Shown: positions 1 through 5,994, counted from the first letter of the stretch. The stretch: DNA of 5,994 bases from Parafilimonas sp. (GCA_023251275.1 JAHEZC010000187.1:1-5994), one strand, 5' to 3'. Numbers and translations are program-made. Notes: a model not told the origin generated them from the sequence alone.

Positions 1-501
1 ATGGGTCCGCTTGTTTCAGCAACTCATTATGAGAAAGTAAAAAATTATATCAGGATCGGGCAGGAAGAAGGAGCGAAAATATTATGCGGCGGCGAACGTC
101 CGCCCGGTTTAGATAAAGGATATTTTTTGCAACCTGTAGTTTTCACAGAAACCAATCACAGCATGCGTATCATGCGTGAAGAGATTTTCGGGCCTGTTGT
201 ATGCATTCAAAAATTTAAAACAGAAGAAGAAGCAATAGAACTTTTCAATGATACGCAATATGGACTTGCGGGAGGAATTTTTACAAATAATATTACAAGA
301 ACGCAACGTGTGTTGCCTCAACTGCGATGCGGGATTTTGTGGGTAAATTATTATCACCCCACATTCAATGAACAGCCCTGGGGCGGATACAAGCAAAGCG
401 GTACCGGGCGTGAACTCGGGTTATACGGCATTGAAGCTTATCTTGAAACAAAACAAGTGAATATTAATACTGACAGTAATCCCGTGGGTTGGTATGCGTA
501 A
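1..501 (+). CDS. Aldehyde dehydrogenase, betaine-aldehyde dehydrogenase-like (C-terminal part, 5' truncated by window)
   Basis: This is the last 166 codons of an NAD(P)-dependent aldehyde dehydrogenase, which oxidises an aldehyde to the carboxylic acid in the cytoplasm. The ATG at base 1 is almost certainly an internal methionine, because MGPLVS is a conserved interior motif of the family and full-length members have about 490 residues. Visible landmarks, numbered within this fragment, are EEIFGPV at 60-66 (its second Glu and the Phe belong to the cofactor-binding site) and PWGGYKQSGTGRE at 126-138, the usual C-terminal signature, followed by the oligomerisation strand around LETKQVN (148-154). 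The ending NPVGWYA recalls GbsA/BetB-type betaine-aldehyde dehydrogenases, which make the osmoprotectant glycine betaine, but substrate cannot be assigned safely. The Rossmann domain, catalytic Cys and general-base Glu lie outside the window. Family assignment is firm; the betaine assignment is an inference. Confidence 0.93.
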   Translation: MGPLVSATHYEKVKNYIRIGQEEGAKILCGGERPPGLDKGYFLQPVVFTETNHSMRIMREEIFGPVVCIQKFKTEEEAIELFNDTQYGLAGGIFTNNITRTQRVLPQLRCGILWVNYYHPTFNEQPWGGYKQSGTGRELGLYGIEAYLETKQVNINTDSNPVGWYA

Positions 502-549
502 GAGATTTGTTTGAATTTCACGGTTTAATTACCTGTCAAAATATATTAA

Positions 550-577
550 AGGCTGTCCCAGGGATGGCCTATATTTT
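550..577 (+). terminator. Probable intrinsic terminator after the aldehyde dehydrogenase gene
   Basis: The arms AGGCTGTCCC (550-559) and GGGATGGCCT (561-570) pair into a hairpin of about nine base pairs, including two G-U wobbles, with a tight loop of about three bases (CAG). It is followed by ATATTTT at 571-577. It lies 48 bases after the dehydrogenase stop codon, which fits a rho-independent terminator. The T tract is short and interrupted, so efficiency is uncertain. Confidence 0.65.
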
Positions 578-588
578 GAATAATACTA

Positions 589-1323
589 ATGATTTCTTTT
601 CTTTATCAAATGAAATTATTTTTTATCCGCTACACAAAAATTATTTTTATTTACCTGCAGTTGCACAGGATATTTGGATTATTCTCTTCTTTTCTTTCAA
701 ATTTATATTATCTCACAAAATTTTCACAATGGGCTTATGCAAACCGGAAAGTTGTTTATAATGATTTTCCCTGTAAATGGAGTTACGAAAGAAGGTATCA
801 AATGTATGAATGGGTGATTGAAAAAGAAAAGCTGACAAATGGTATTAACTATATTGAATTTGGTGTGGCAAATGGACAATCTTTTAAATGGTTTCTGAAA
901 CAAAATACAAATGCTGAAAGTCGGTTTTATGGATTTGATACTTTTGACGGACTGCCCGAAGACTGGGGCCCGTTCAAAAAGGGATCATTCAGCAATGATA
1001 ATAAAGTACCTGAGGTAGATGATGCAAGAGGCAAATTTTACGAGGGCCTTTTCCAGCAAACTTTACCTGGCTTTTTAACAGAACTTGATAATACAAAGTG
1101 TAATGTATTAATGATGGATGCTGATCTTTATTCTGCTACATTATTTGCACTCACAAGTTTTGCTCCTTATTTAAAGAAAGGGGATATTATTTTCTTTGAT
1201 CAGTTTGCCGTGCCTACTCATGAGTTTAAAGTTTATCTTGATTTTACGCAATCATATTATATTAATCTCGAATTAATTGCTGCTGCAAACAACTATTATT
1301 TTGTTGCATTTAAAGTCTCATAA
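589..1323 (+). CDS. Class I SAM-dependent methyltransferase, TylF/MycF-like
   Basis: The 244-residue product has a Rossmann-like methyltransferase fold. Motif I, the S-adenosylmethionine loop, is YIEFGVANGQS at 88-98. GFDTFDGLPEDW (115-126) ends the second strand with the acidic residue expected to hold the ribose. MDADLYSATLFAL (176-188) and GDIIFFDQF (198-206) match the region that binds a divalent metal in TylF/MycF-type O-methyltransferases, with D177 and D204 as candidate ligands. The first 45 residues are very hydrophobic and aromatic, contain no methyltransferase motif and are AT-rich, so they may be a peripheral membrane contact. The start is ambiguous: in-frame stops lie at 547 and 577, leaving ATG 589 or ATG 610 (giving MKLFFIRYTK), and neither has a Shine-Dalgarno site. 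The neighbours are unrelated, and its substrate (sugar, lipid or small molecule) is unknown. The family is clear; the TylF/MycF subgroup is a moderate inference. Confidence 0.85.
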   Translation: MISFLYQMKLFFIRYTKIIFIYLQLHRIFGLFSSFLSNLYYLTKFSQWAYANRKVVYNDFPCKWSYERRYQMYEWVIEKEKLTNGINYIEFGVANGQSFKWFLKQNTNAESRFYGFDTFDGLPEDWGPFKKGSFSNDNKVPEVDDARGKFYEGLFQQTLPGFLTELDNTKCNVLMMDADLYSATLFALTSFAPYLKKGDIIFFDQFAVPTHEFKVYLDFTQSYYINLELIAAANNYYFVAFKVS

Positions 1324-1329
1324 GCAAAT

Positions 1330-2142
1330 CTATTGTGTAAGCAAACTATCCAGCTTCCTCTTCATTAAAGGAAAATCATTGAGATCATTATGATGTCCGC
1401 CCTCTATGGAAATCAATTCATCCCCGTGTTTCATCAGTGATTTCAATTCTTCTGCCTGATTATAAGGAATAGTGCCATCGTCAGTTCCATGAAATATAGT
1501 AATAGGTGCTTTAATTTCCGGAAAAAATTCATAGGTGGGAATTTTAAAATGCATCAGCAGGCGTACAGGAAACATCCGGAAATAATGCTGCGCCAGGGCA
1601 GTTGCACTGTAATATGGACTTTCGAGGATCAGTCTTTTGCAATCTCTTATACCGGCAAGTTGCGCCGCAATACCAGTGCCTATTGACTTTCCGTAGATGA
1701 TAATGCTGTCCGTTGAAAATCCTTTTGCCCTTGCCATTTTATATAATTGCAGTGCTTCATCATACAAAGCCTGTTCATTCAGTGTACCGGTTGATTTGCC
1801 AAAACCGGGATAATCACACATCCATACTTCATAACCACGTCTTGTAAAGTTGGGTGCAAACTCAGCATAATGATTAATGTTTTCCCTATTGCCATGAAAG
1901 TAAAGCACTGCTCCTTTTATTGCACTGCCATTTTGCGGTAAAAATTTAATGATGTTGTACGATGATTTATCATCCGCATGCACATTTATTTCTTCAAACT
2001 CAGTATCGAAATGATAAGCATAATTCTGTGGCAATACTACCGGGTGAAATAAAATTTTATCCTGGAATAAATATAAAATAACTCCGGCGACGAAATAGAT
2101 GATTATCGTGATTTTTATAATGCGGATTATTTTTCTTTTCAT
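1330..2142 (-). CDS. Membrane-anchored alpha/beta hydrolase (second of a tandem pair)
   Basis: This 270-residue serine hydrolase belongs to the alpha/beta hydrolase group that includes BEM46/ABHD13-like and YfhR-like proteins. A basic start (MKRKIIRIIK) is followed by a membrane segment at about 9-26, so the catalytic domain is tethered to the inner membrane; its side is not proven. The core shows the oxyanion-side motif YFHGN (81-85), DYPGFGKSTG (110-119), the nucleophile elbow GKSIG with Ser153, the acid in HGTDDGTIP (probably Asp222) and GGHHND with probable catalytic His251. The triad is complete, so it should be an active esterase, lipase or peptidase-like enzyme; the substrate is unknown. 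It lies 30 bases downstream of a paralogue on the same strand and is probably co-transcribed with it. Its ATG has a GGGAG ribosome-binding site 10 bases upstream. The gene ends 6 bases from the convergent methyltransferase stop codon. Confidence 0.9.
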   Translation of the reverse strand: MKRKIIRIIKITIIIYFVAGVILYLFQDKILFHPVVLPQNYAYHFDTEFEEINVHADDKSSYNIIKFLPQNGSAIKGAVLYFHGNRENINHYAEFAPNFTRRGYEVWMCDYPGFGKSTGTLNEQALYDEALQLYKMARAKGFSTDSIIIYGKSIGTGIAAQLAGIRDCKRLILESPYYSATALAQHYFRMFPVRLLMHFKIPTYEFFPEIKAPITIFHGTDDGTIPYNQAEELKSLMKHGDELISIEGGHHNDLNDFPLMKRKLDSLLTQ

Positions 2143-2152
2143 AAAATTATTT

Positions 2153-2157
2153 CTCCC
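2153..2157 (-). promoter_or_regulatory. Shine-Dalgarno site GGGAG of the downstream hydrolase
   Basis: On the minus strand GGGAG lies 10 bases before the ATG at 2142, in the 30-base gap between the two hydrolase genes. It is the only clear purine-rich ribosome-binding site I found in the window, which supports that start codon and independent re-initiation on a shared transcript. Confidence 0.5.
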
Positions 2158-2172
2158 TGCAGGACTAATATA

Positions 2173-2961
2173 TCAGTATAATAAAATATCCCTGATGAAA
2201 TTATGGTATTCAGGAAATGATGGCAGGTTGTTATGTCCGCCTCCATGTATTCTTATCAATGTTATTGTATGAGGATTTATTTTTTGTAATTGTTCGCTGT
2301 GTTTTATTGGTATCAGCCTGTCTTTTGTACCATGAATGATATAAGTATGGCATTTTACTTTCGTGATCCACTGATCTGTTCGCAACTTATAGCGCAGCAA
2401 CCAGCGATGTGGTAATAACGGCGCATATCTTTCTGCAACCCGAATGAAGCTGTAATAAGGCGAATCAAGAATCAGGTATCGGGGATTGTTGTCTGCTGCT
2501 ATTTTTGTGGCAAAGCCGCTGCCGATGCTTCTCCCGTAAACGAGCAAATGTGATTCCGGATATTTGGCAAGTAACATTTCATATACAAACTGCATGTCTT
2601 TCAGCATTTCCTTTTCGCTTCTTTTGCCGGTACTCTTGCCAAAGCCGCGGTAATCTGCCAAAATCACATCATAATTATAGCGGTAAAAATCTTTCGCGTA
2701 TTTCGCCCAGCCTTTTATGCTTCTTGTATTGCCATGAAAATATAAAATGAGTCCATTCGGGTTGCCGCAGTAAAAATGCAGGCCATTGATCCTTACACCA
2801 GGTTCCACATCAAAAAATAATTCTTCAAAAGGAACATCATATTTATATTGAAAGTCTTCGGGAAGCCTTTCAGGTTTAAAAATAAATTTCTCCTGCACAA
2901 AATAAACAACGACCATTAACAGGATATATCCCAGGATAATATAAATAAGCGCAGAAGGCAA
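2173..2961 (-). CDS. Membrane-anchored alpha/beta hydrolase (first of a tandem pair), probable TTG start
   Basis: This 262-residue alpha/beta hydrolase is a paralogue of the next gene downstream. It shares the whole layout: membrane segment at about 4-22, then VQEKFIFKPERLPEDF (22-37), YFHGN (74-78), DYRGFGKSTG (103-112), nucleophile elbow GRSIG with Ser145, HGTKDRLIP with Asp214, and GGGHNNL with His243. The triad is complete; an esterase or peptidase-like activity is likely but the substrate is unknown. The start needs care: the frame is open upstream only to a TGA at 3009-3007 and contains no ATG there, so the choices are TTG at 2961 or ATG at 2916. The ATG would remove most of the membrane anchor that the paralogue retains, so TTG is preferred. 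No ribosome-binding site is visible, and a heptamer repeat ends 5 bases before the TTG. It lies 118 bases downstream of kup on the same strand, so read-through from kup is possible. Confidence 0.87.
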   Translation of the reverse strand: MPSALIYIILGYILLMVVVYFVQEKFIFKPERLPEDFQYKYDVPFEELFFDVEPGVRINGLHFYCGNPNGLILYFHGNTRSIKGWAKYAKDFYRYNYDVILADYRGFGKSTGKRSEKEMLKDMQFVYEMLLAKYPESHLLVYGRSIGSGFATKIAADNNPRYLILDSPYYSFIRVAERYAPLLPHRWLLRYKLRTDQWITKVKCHTYIIHGTKDRLIPIKHSEQLQKINPHTITLIRIHGGGHNNLPSFPEYHNFIRDILLY

Positions 2962-2966
2962 GACGA

Positions 2967-2994
2967 GTTTGTGGTTTGTAGTTTGAAGTTTGTG
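2967..2994. repeat. Tandem heptamer repeat, four copies of GTTTGTR-like unit
   Basis: Four consecutive 7-base units lie here on the plus strand: GTTTGTG, GTTTGTA, GTTTGAA and GTTTGTG, followed by a partial GTT. They fill part of the 118-base gap between kup and the first hydrolase gene. Low-complexity GTTTGTR heptamer tracts between genes are, from memory, common in Chitinophagaceae-type genomes; their role is unknown. The position just 5 bases before the hydrolase's probable TTG start is unusual. Confidence 0.75.
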
Positions 2995-3079
2995 GTTACT
3001 GCAATTTCATCTGTAATTTATAAATGTGCATGAAATTAACAACGCAATTATCCAAACTTTTAAACTTTGGATTTCAATT

Positions 3080-5074
3080 TTAAAACATTTCTTCAGCTTT
3101 GTCATTAAAAACCCTTCGCAGTTTTACAATAGGCATGGGCGATACAATCAGCGGAAATTTTTCAACTGTTACAAAACTGGGATCAAGACCGAAGCCTCTT
3201 TCTTCGCTCAGGCTTATTTCTTTTATCCAGAAATGAAGTCTCATGACCACTTTTTCAAAGAATGGCAGTTCATTATCGTGGCTTAAGAATTTTTCCATCA
3301 CGATAAATTGAAAATCACCCACTATTTTGTTGCGTTCGAGGCTTTCGTAGCGGCTGGTAATATTTACCTCTTTATTGTTTACCAGGTCTTCCACTACTTT
3401 TCTGAACATGAGATTTATTTTCTGTTCTACCCTGAAACCAAGCCTGAATTCAACCCGGATAATATCGTTGGGAATAATGTGGTCAACCACATATTCGCAG
3501 GTGTATGGATCATCCAGCACATCTACATGCACAAACCAGTAAATGTCTGCACGCTTTGGTTTTTTATTCAGAATGGAATAAATGATCTTATGTTCGATTT
3601 CCTTAGGGTTATTGGCGCTTGTAAGATATACGAGGTGTGTGGAATATTTGGGAATTGATCTGTCGTTGCTCAACTCCTGGATCATGGGAATATAGTGCTC
3701 CAAACGTACAAATTCCACATACCTGTTCTTTATCTTACGGCTTCTGTACCACACATACATTATTGAAAACATTAAAGTGCCGGCCATAATTGTAATATAC
3801 CCGCCATCCAGAAGTTTATGCGAAAGCGCAACAAGAAAAGAAATTTCAATAATAAAATAAAATATAAGAAACAGATAAATTAATAAACGATTTACACGGT
3901 GCAGAACAAGGTAATTGGCAAATAAAATGGTGGTGGAAATCATTGTCATAATAATTGCCAGGCCATAAGCTGCCTCCATTCTGGATGATTCTTTAAAATA
4001 TAGTATAATACTTATGCAACCTAAAAACAGAAACATATTCATTCCCGGAACAAACAACTGGCCTTTCTCTTCCGTTGGATAATTAATTTTCATTTTAGGC
4101 CATAGATTTAATCGCAATGCCTCACTTATGAGCGTAAAAGAGCCGGAAATCATTGCCTGGCTTGCTATAATGGCAGCGCTCGTAGCAATTATAATACCCA
4201 CTACAAGAAACCAATTTGGCATCAGGTCATAAAAAGTATTCAGGTGAAGTTGTTCTTTTAATGCATCAGTAATCAGCATTCCTTTTCTATGAGCAAGCAG
4301 GAAGGCTCCCTGGCCAAAGTAATTTAAAAGTAAACAGGTTTTTACATATATCCAGGATACCCGTATATTGCCCCTGCCGCAATGTCCCAGATCACTGTAC
4401 AATGCTTCGGCGCCGGTAGTACATAAAAAAACTGCGCCTAATAAAATAAAGGCGCCTTTATAAGTAGTAAGAAACTTTATAGCATAGTATGGATTCAGCG
4501 CTTTGAAAATAGCCCAGTCATCCTGCAAATGAATGATGCCCAATAAAGCAATCATACTAAACCACAGTAACATAATGGGACCAAAAAGCCTGCCTATAGA
4601 GCCTGTACCAAATTGTTGCAGAAAGAAAAATGCGCCTATAATGGCAAGCACAATATACATGATAGAATTTGTAGAAATATCATGGAGTACGGGAAGATTT
4701 TTCAGACCCTCTATAGCGGCTGTTATTGAAATTGGCGGAGTAATAATGCCGTCTGCAAGCAATGCTGCACCTCCTATCATAGCTGGAAATACCAGCCATT
4801 TTCTGCGCCTTCGCACCAGTGCATATAAAGCAAATATGCCGCCTTCACCTTTATTATCGGCCCTCAGTATAAGGAAGACATATTTGATAGTGGTTTGAAA
4901 AGTAATTGTCCAGAGTATGCAGGACAAACTTCCGAGAATAAGATCTTCTGATATAACCCGGCCATTTATAATGGAGTTAAAAACATACAAAGGAGAAGTT
5001 CCAATGTCACCGTAGATTATACCCAATGCAACAATAAGACCGGCAAATGAAACCCTGTTTAACTGCTTGCTCAC
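3080..5074 (-). CDS. kup: KUP-family low-affinity potassium transporter
   Basis: The 664-residue protein is a full-length KUP/HAK/KT potassium transporter, an inner-membrane secondary transporter that takes up K+, probably with protons. Family signatures appear in order: YGDIGTSPLY at 21-30 with Asp23, NKGEGGIFALYAL at 74-86, DGIITPPISITAAIEGL at 108-124 with Glu122, and GAEALYSDLGHCG at 221-233. About twelve hydrophobic segments span roughly 10-443, and a soluble C-terminal domain of about 220 residues follows (445-664), typical of the family; E. coli Kup has 622 residues. The start is GTG at 5074; a TAA lies two codons upstream in frame and the first internal ATG is about 100 codons further in, so GTG is secure. 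A good Bacteroidota-type promoter lies just upstream. The two hydrolase genes follow on the same strand. The gene diverges from the secreted-protein gene at 5252. Confidence 0.97.
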   Translation of the reverse strand: MSKQLNRVSFAGLIVALGIIYGDIGTSPLYVFNSIINGRVISEDLILGSLSCILWTITFQTTIKYVFLILRADNKGEGGIFALYALVRRRRKWLVFPAMIGGAALLADGIITPPISITAAIEGLKNLPVLHDISTNSIMYIVLAIIGAFFFLQQFGTGSIGRLFGPIMLLWFSMIALLGIIHLQDDWAIFKALNPYYAIKFLTTYKGAFILLGAVFLCTTGAEALYSDLGHCGRGNIRVSWIYVKTCLLLNYFGQGAFLLAHRKGMLITDALKEQLHLNTFYDLMPNWFLVVGIIIATSAAIIASQAMISGSFTLISEALRLNLWPKMKINYPTEEKGQLFVPGMNMFLFLGCISIILYFKESSRMEAAYGLAIIMTMISTTILFANYLVLHRVNRLLIYLFLIFYFIIEISFLVALSHKLLDGGYITIMAGTLMFSIMYVWYRSRKIKNRYVEFVRLEHYIPMIQELSNDRSIPKYSTHLVYLTSANNPKEIEHKIIYSILNKKPKRADIYWFVHVDVLDDPYTCEYVVDHIIPNDIIRVEFRLGFRVEQKINLMFRKVVEDLVNNKEVNITSRYESLERNKIVGDFQFIVMEKFLSHDNELPFFEKVVMRLHFWIKEISLSEERGFGLDPSFVTVEKFPLIVSPMPIVKLRRVFNDKAEEMF

Positions 5075-5098
5075 AAATTATTTATTCTTAATAAAACG

Positions 5099-5127
5099 CA
5101 AATGTATAGTGAAAAAACAGGTTACAA
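5099..5127 (-). promoter_or_regulatory. Bacteroidota-type promoter for kup
   Basis: Read on the minus strand, TTG (5127-5125) is followed after 18 bases by TACATTTG (5106-5099). This matches the Bacteroidota primary sigma consensus, a TTTG/TTG element near -33 and TAnnTTTG near -7, with all fixed positions of the -7 box present. Transcription would start near 5093, giving a leader of about 20 bases before the GTG at 5074. Confidence 0.6.
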
Positions 5128-5137
5128 TAAAATTGTA
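5123..5137. promoter_or_regulatory. Inverted repeat over the kup -33 element, possible operator
   Basis: TACAAT (5123-5128) and ATTGTA (5132-5137) form a perfect six-base inverted repeat with a three-base AAA spacer. It overlaps the proposed -33 element of the kup promoter, where a bound repressor would block the polymerase. The repeat is short and AT-rich, so chance is a real alternative. Confidence 0.25.
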
Positions 5138-5179
5138 TAGCCTGACTAACCTCTTTTTAATAAACTTAGTTTCGATTTG

Positions 5180-5193
5180 TAACTATATAGTTA
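5180..5193. promoter_or_regulatory. 14-base perfect palindrome in the divergent intergenic region, possible operator
   Basis: TAACTATATAGTTA is a perfect 14-base palindrome between the divergent kup and secreted-protein promoters, 28 bases upstream of the rightward -7 box. The location and symmetry suit a dimeric regulator. Given the AT-richness, a palindrome of this length is expected roughly once by chance in a window of this size, so the assignment is tentative. Confidence 0.3.
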
Positions 5194-5221
5194 ATTTTAA
5201 TGGAACCTGCCGCATAAATAT

Positions 5222-5229
5222 TACTTTTG
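5222..5229 (+). promoter_or_regulatory. Bacteroidota -7 box for the secreted-protein gene
   Basis: TACTTTTG matches TAnnTTTG at every fixed position. Transcription would start near 5235, leaving a leader of about 17 bases before the ATG at 5252. The matching -33 element is poor: ATG at 5200-5202 stands where TTG is expected, 19 bases upstream. The promoter may therefore be weak or need an activator. Confidence 0.5.
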
Positions 5230-5251
5230 CCCGGATAAATGATTTGCTTGT

Positions 5252-5994
5252 ATGATGCAAAAAATGGTTTCTTTTTTATTGATTTTAGTTGCAGGTACCT
5301 TCACTCTGCAGGCTCAGAAAATTGTGTATTCAGAACCCGACAGGGATGATCAGAGAGGTATGAATTTCGATATAATAGGCAAGTTAAAAGGCAATTACCT
5401 TGTTTGTAAAAGTTCCCGCAATTCATATAATATCACCGTTTTTAATGCAGGTATGAAAGTGGTGGATAAGGTTGCTCTTGATTTTTTGCCCGACCGTATT
5501 GTCAATAGCGATGTGCTTGCTTATAAAGAACACTTTTATTTATTTTATGAGTATCAACGAAAAAATGTAGTGTATGCTGCGGCTGCAAAAATAGGACCCG
5601 ATGGGAAAATTATCGGTGAGCCATACAGGCTGGATACCACAGTCATCAGCTCTTTCGCCAACAATAAAATTTATACCATTCTCAACAGTGAAGACAGACA
5701 GCGGATAATGGTCCTGAAAATAAACAGTAAGGATCCTGCCAGCTATGTCGTGACAACTTCACTGTTTGATGCAAACCTTGGCTTTATCAGGAAAACCGCT
5801 CTTCCAGTTGCAATGCCAGAAAGAAGCGATTTCCTTACAGAATTTGCAGTGGACAATGAAGGAGGACTTGCTTTTGTACGTGCATCAGGCACTTCGCAAA
5901 ATGATAATATCAACCAGGTAACTTTAATTACGAGAGATGAGCTCTCCGACAGTTTTCATTTGCACGATCTCGACATTTCAAAAATTTTTCTTGA
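5252..5994 (+). CDS. Exported protein of unknown function, possible beta-propeller (3' truncated by window)
   Basis: An open frame of 247 codons runs to the window end without a stop. The N-terminus is a signal peptide: a Lys at position 4, a hydrophobic core (VSFLLILVAGTF, 6-17) and a likely signal peptidase I site after Ala21 (TLQA|QK). The A|Q junction is common in Bacteroidota exported proteins, and there is no Cys at the site, so it is not a lipoprotein. The mature part alternates short hydrophobic strands with turns, such as GNYLVCKSS (47-55), EHFYLFYEY (93-101), AKIGPDGKIIGEP (112-124), NKIYTILNSED (138-148) and DNEGGLAFVRA (201-211). That rhythm suggests beta-propeller blades, but I recognise no named family. 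Three in-frame ATGs (5252, 5255, 5264) could start it; all keep the signal peptide. It is divergent from kup; no functional link is shown. Confidence 0.85.
   Translation, partial: MMQKMVSFLLILVAGTFTLQAQKIVYSEPDRDDQRGMNFDIIGKLKGNYLVCKSSRNSYNITVFNAGMKVVDKVALDFLPDRIVNSDVLAYKEHFYLFYEYQRKNVVYAAAAKIGPDGKIIGEPYRLDTTVISSFANNKIYTILNSEDRQRIMVLKINSKDPASYVVTTSLFDANLGFIRKTALPVAMPERSDFLTEFAVDNEGGLAFVRASGTSQNDNINQVTLITRDELSDSFHLHDLDISKIFL

Noticed and set aside
109..396. Minus-strand open frame opposite the aldehyde dehydrogenase
   Set aside because: It is antisense to a strongly conserved coding region, has no recognisable domain and has no start signals.
506..537. Possible promoter upstream of the methyltransferase (TTTG followed by TACCTGTC)
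   Set aside because: The -7 match has two mismatches, the spacing is short and it lies before the terminator hairpin.
489..761. Plus-strand open frame overlapping the terminator and the start of the methyltransferase
   Set aside because: It crosses the hairpin and overlaps both flanking genes in another frame; the peptide has no recognisable features.
3052..3070. Possible terminator hairpin after kup (CCAAA and TTTGG arms)
   Set aside because: The stem is five base pairs with an inner mismatch and no T tract follows on the minus strand, so it is too weak to support termination.
3308..3658. Plus-strand open frame inside kup
   Set aside because: It lies antisense to the conserved C-terminal domain of kup and shows no domain or start signal; it is a shadow of the real gene, like the frame at 4533-4898.
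5067..5255. Small plus-strand open frame across the divergent intergenic region
   Set aside because: It overlaps the kup start, runs through both promoters and just overlaps the start of the secreted-protein gene; its composition reflects AT-rich spacer DNA rather than a protein.
1..5994. A new multi-gene defence, mobile or biosynthetic system
   Set aside because: The genes are a metabolic dehydrogenase, an orphan methyltransferase, two hydrolases, a potassium transporter and an exported protein, in several transcription units with mixed orientation; no nuclease, integrase, toxin pair or core biosynthetic enzyme is present.

Overview
The window looks like chromosomal DNA of a Bacteroidota bacterium, most likely from the Chitinophagaceae or a close relative. 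This is inferred from AT-rich sequence, general lack of Shine-Dalgarno sites, two exact matches to the Bacteroidota -7 promoter box (TAnnTTTG), a signal peptide ending in A|Q, and a tandem GTTTGTR-type heptamer repeat between genes. No RNA gene, CRISPR array, transposase or phage gene was seen.

Layout from left to right. (1) Bases 1-501 (+) hold the C-terminal third of an NAD(P)-dependent aldehyde dehydrogenase of the betaine-aldehyde dehydrogenase type, cut by the window edge. A hairpin plus T-rich tract at 550-577 probably terminates it. (2) Bases 589-1323 (+) encode an orphan class I SAM-dependent methyltransferase resembling the TylF/MycF group. It converges on the next gene with only 6 bases between the stop codons. 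(3) Bases 1330-2142 and 2173-2961 (-) encode two diverged paralogous alpha/beta hydrolases, each with an N-terminal membrane anchor and a complete Ser-Asp-His triad. They sit 30 bases apart and are probably co-transcribed. (4) Bases 3080-5074 (-) encode a full-length KUP-family potassium transporter, upstream of the hydrolases on the same strand with a 118-base gap that carries the heptamer repeat. (5) A 177-base divergent control region (5075-5251) holds promoter-like boxes for both flanking genes and two inverted repeats. (6) From 5252 (+) to the window end runs an exported protein of unknown function, possibly a beta-propeller, cut by the window edge.

The genes do not form an obvious single pathway. 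The strongest functional grouping is kup with the two hydrolases on one strand, and the hydrolase pair as an operon. Betaine-aldehyde dehydrogenase and potassium uptake both bear on osmotic adaptation, but they lie in separate transcription units, so the link is only suggestive. I see no convincing new multi-gene system here. The most interesting points are the divergent promoter region, the duplicated membrane-anchored hydrolases with a non-ATG start beside a heptamer repeat, and the unassigned secreted protein.
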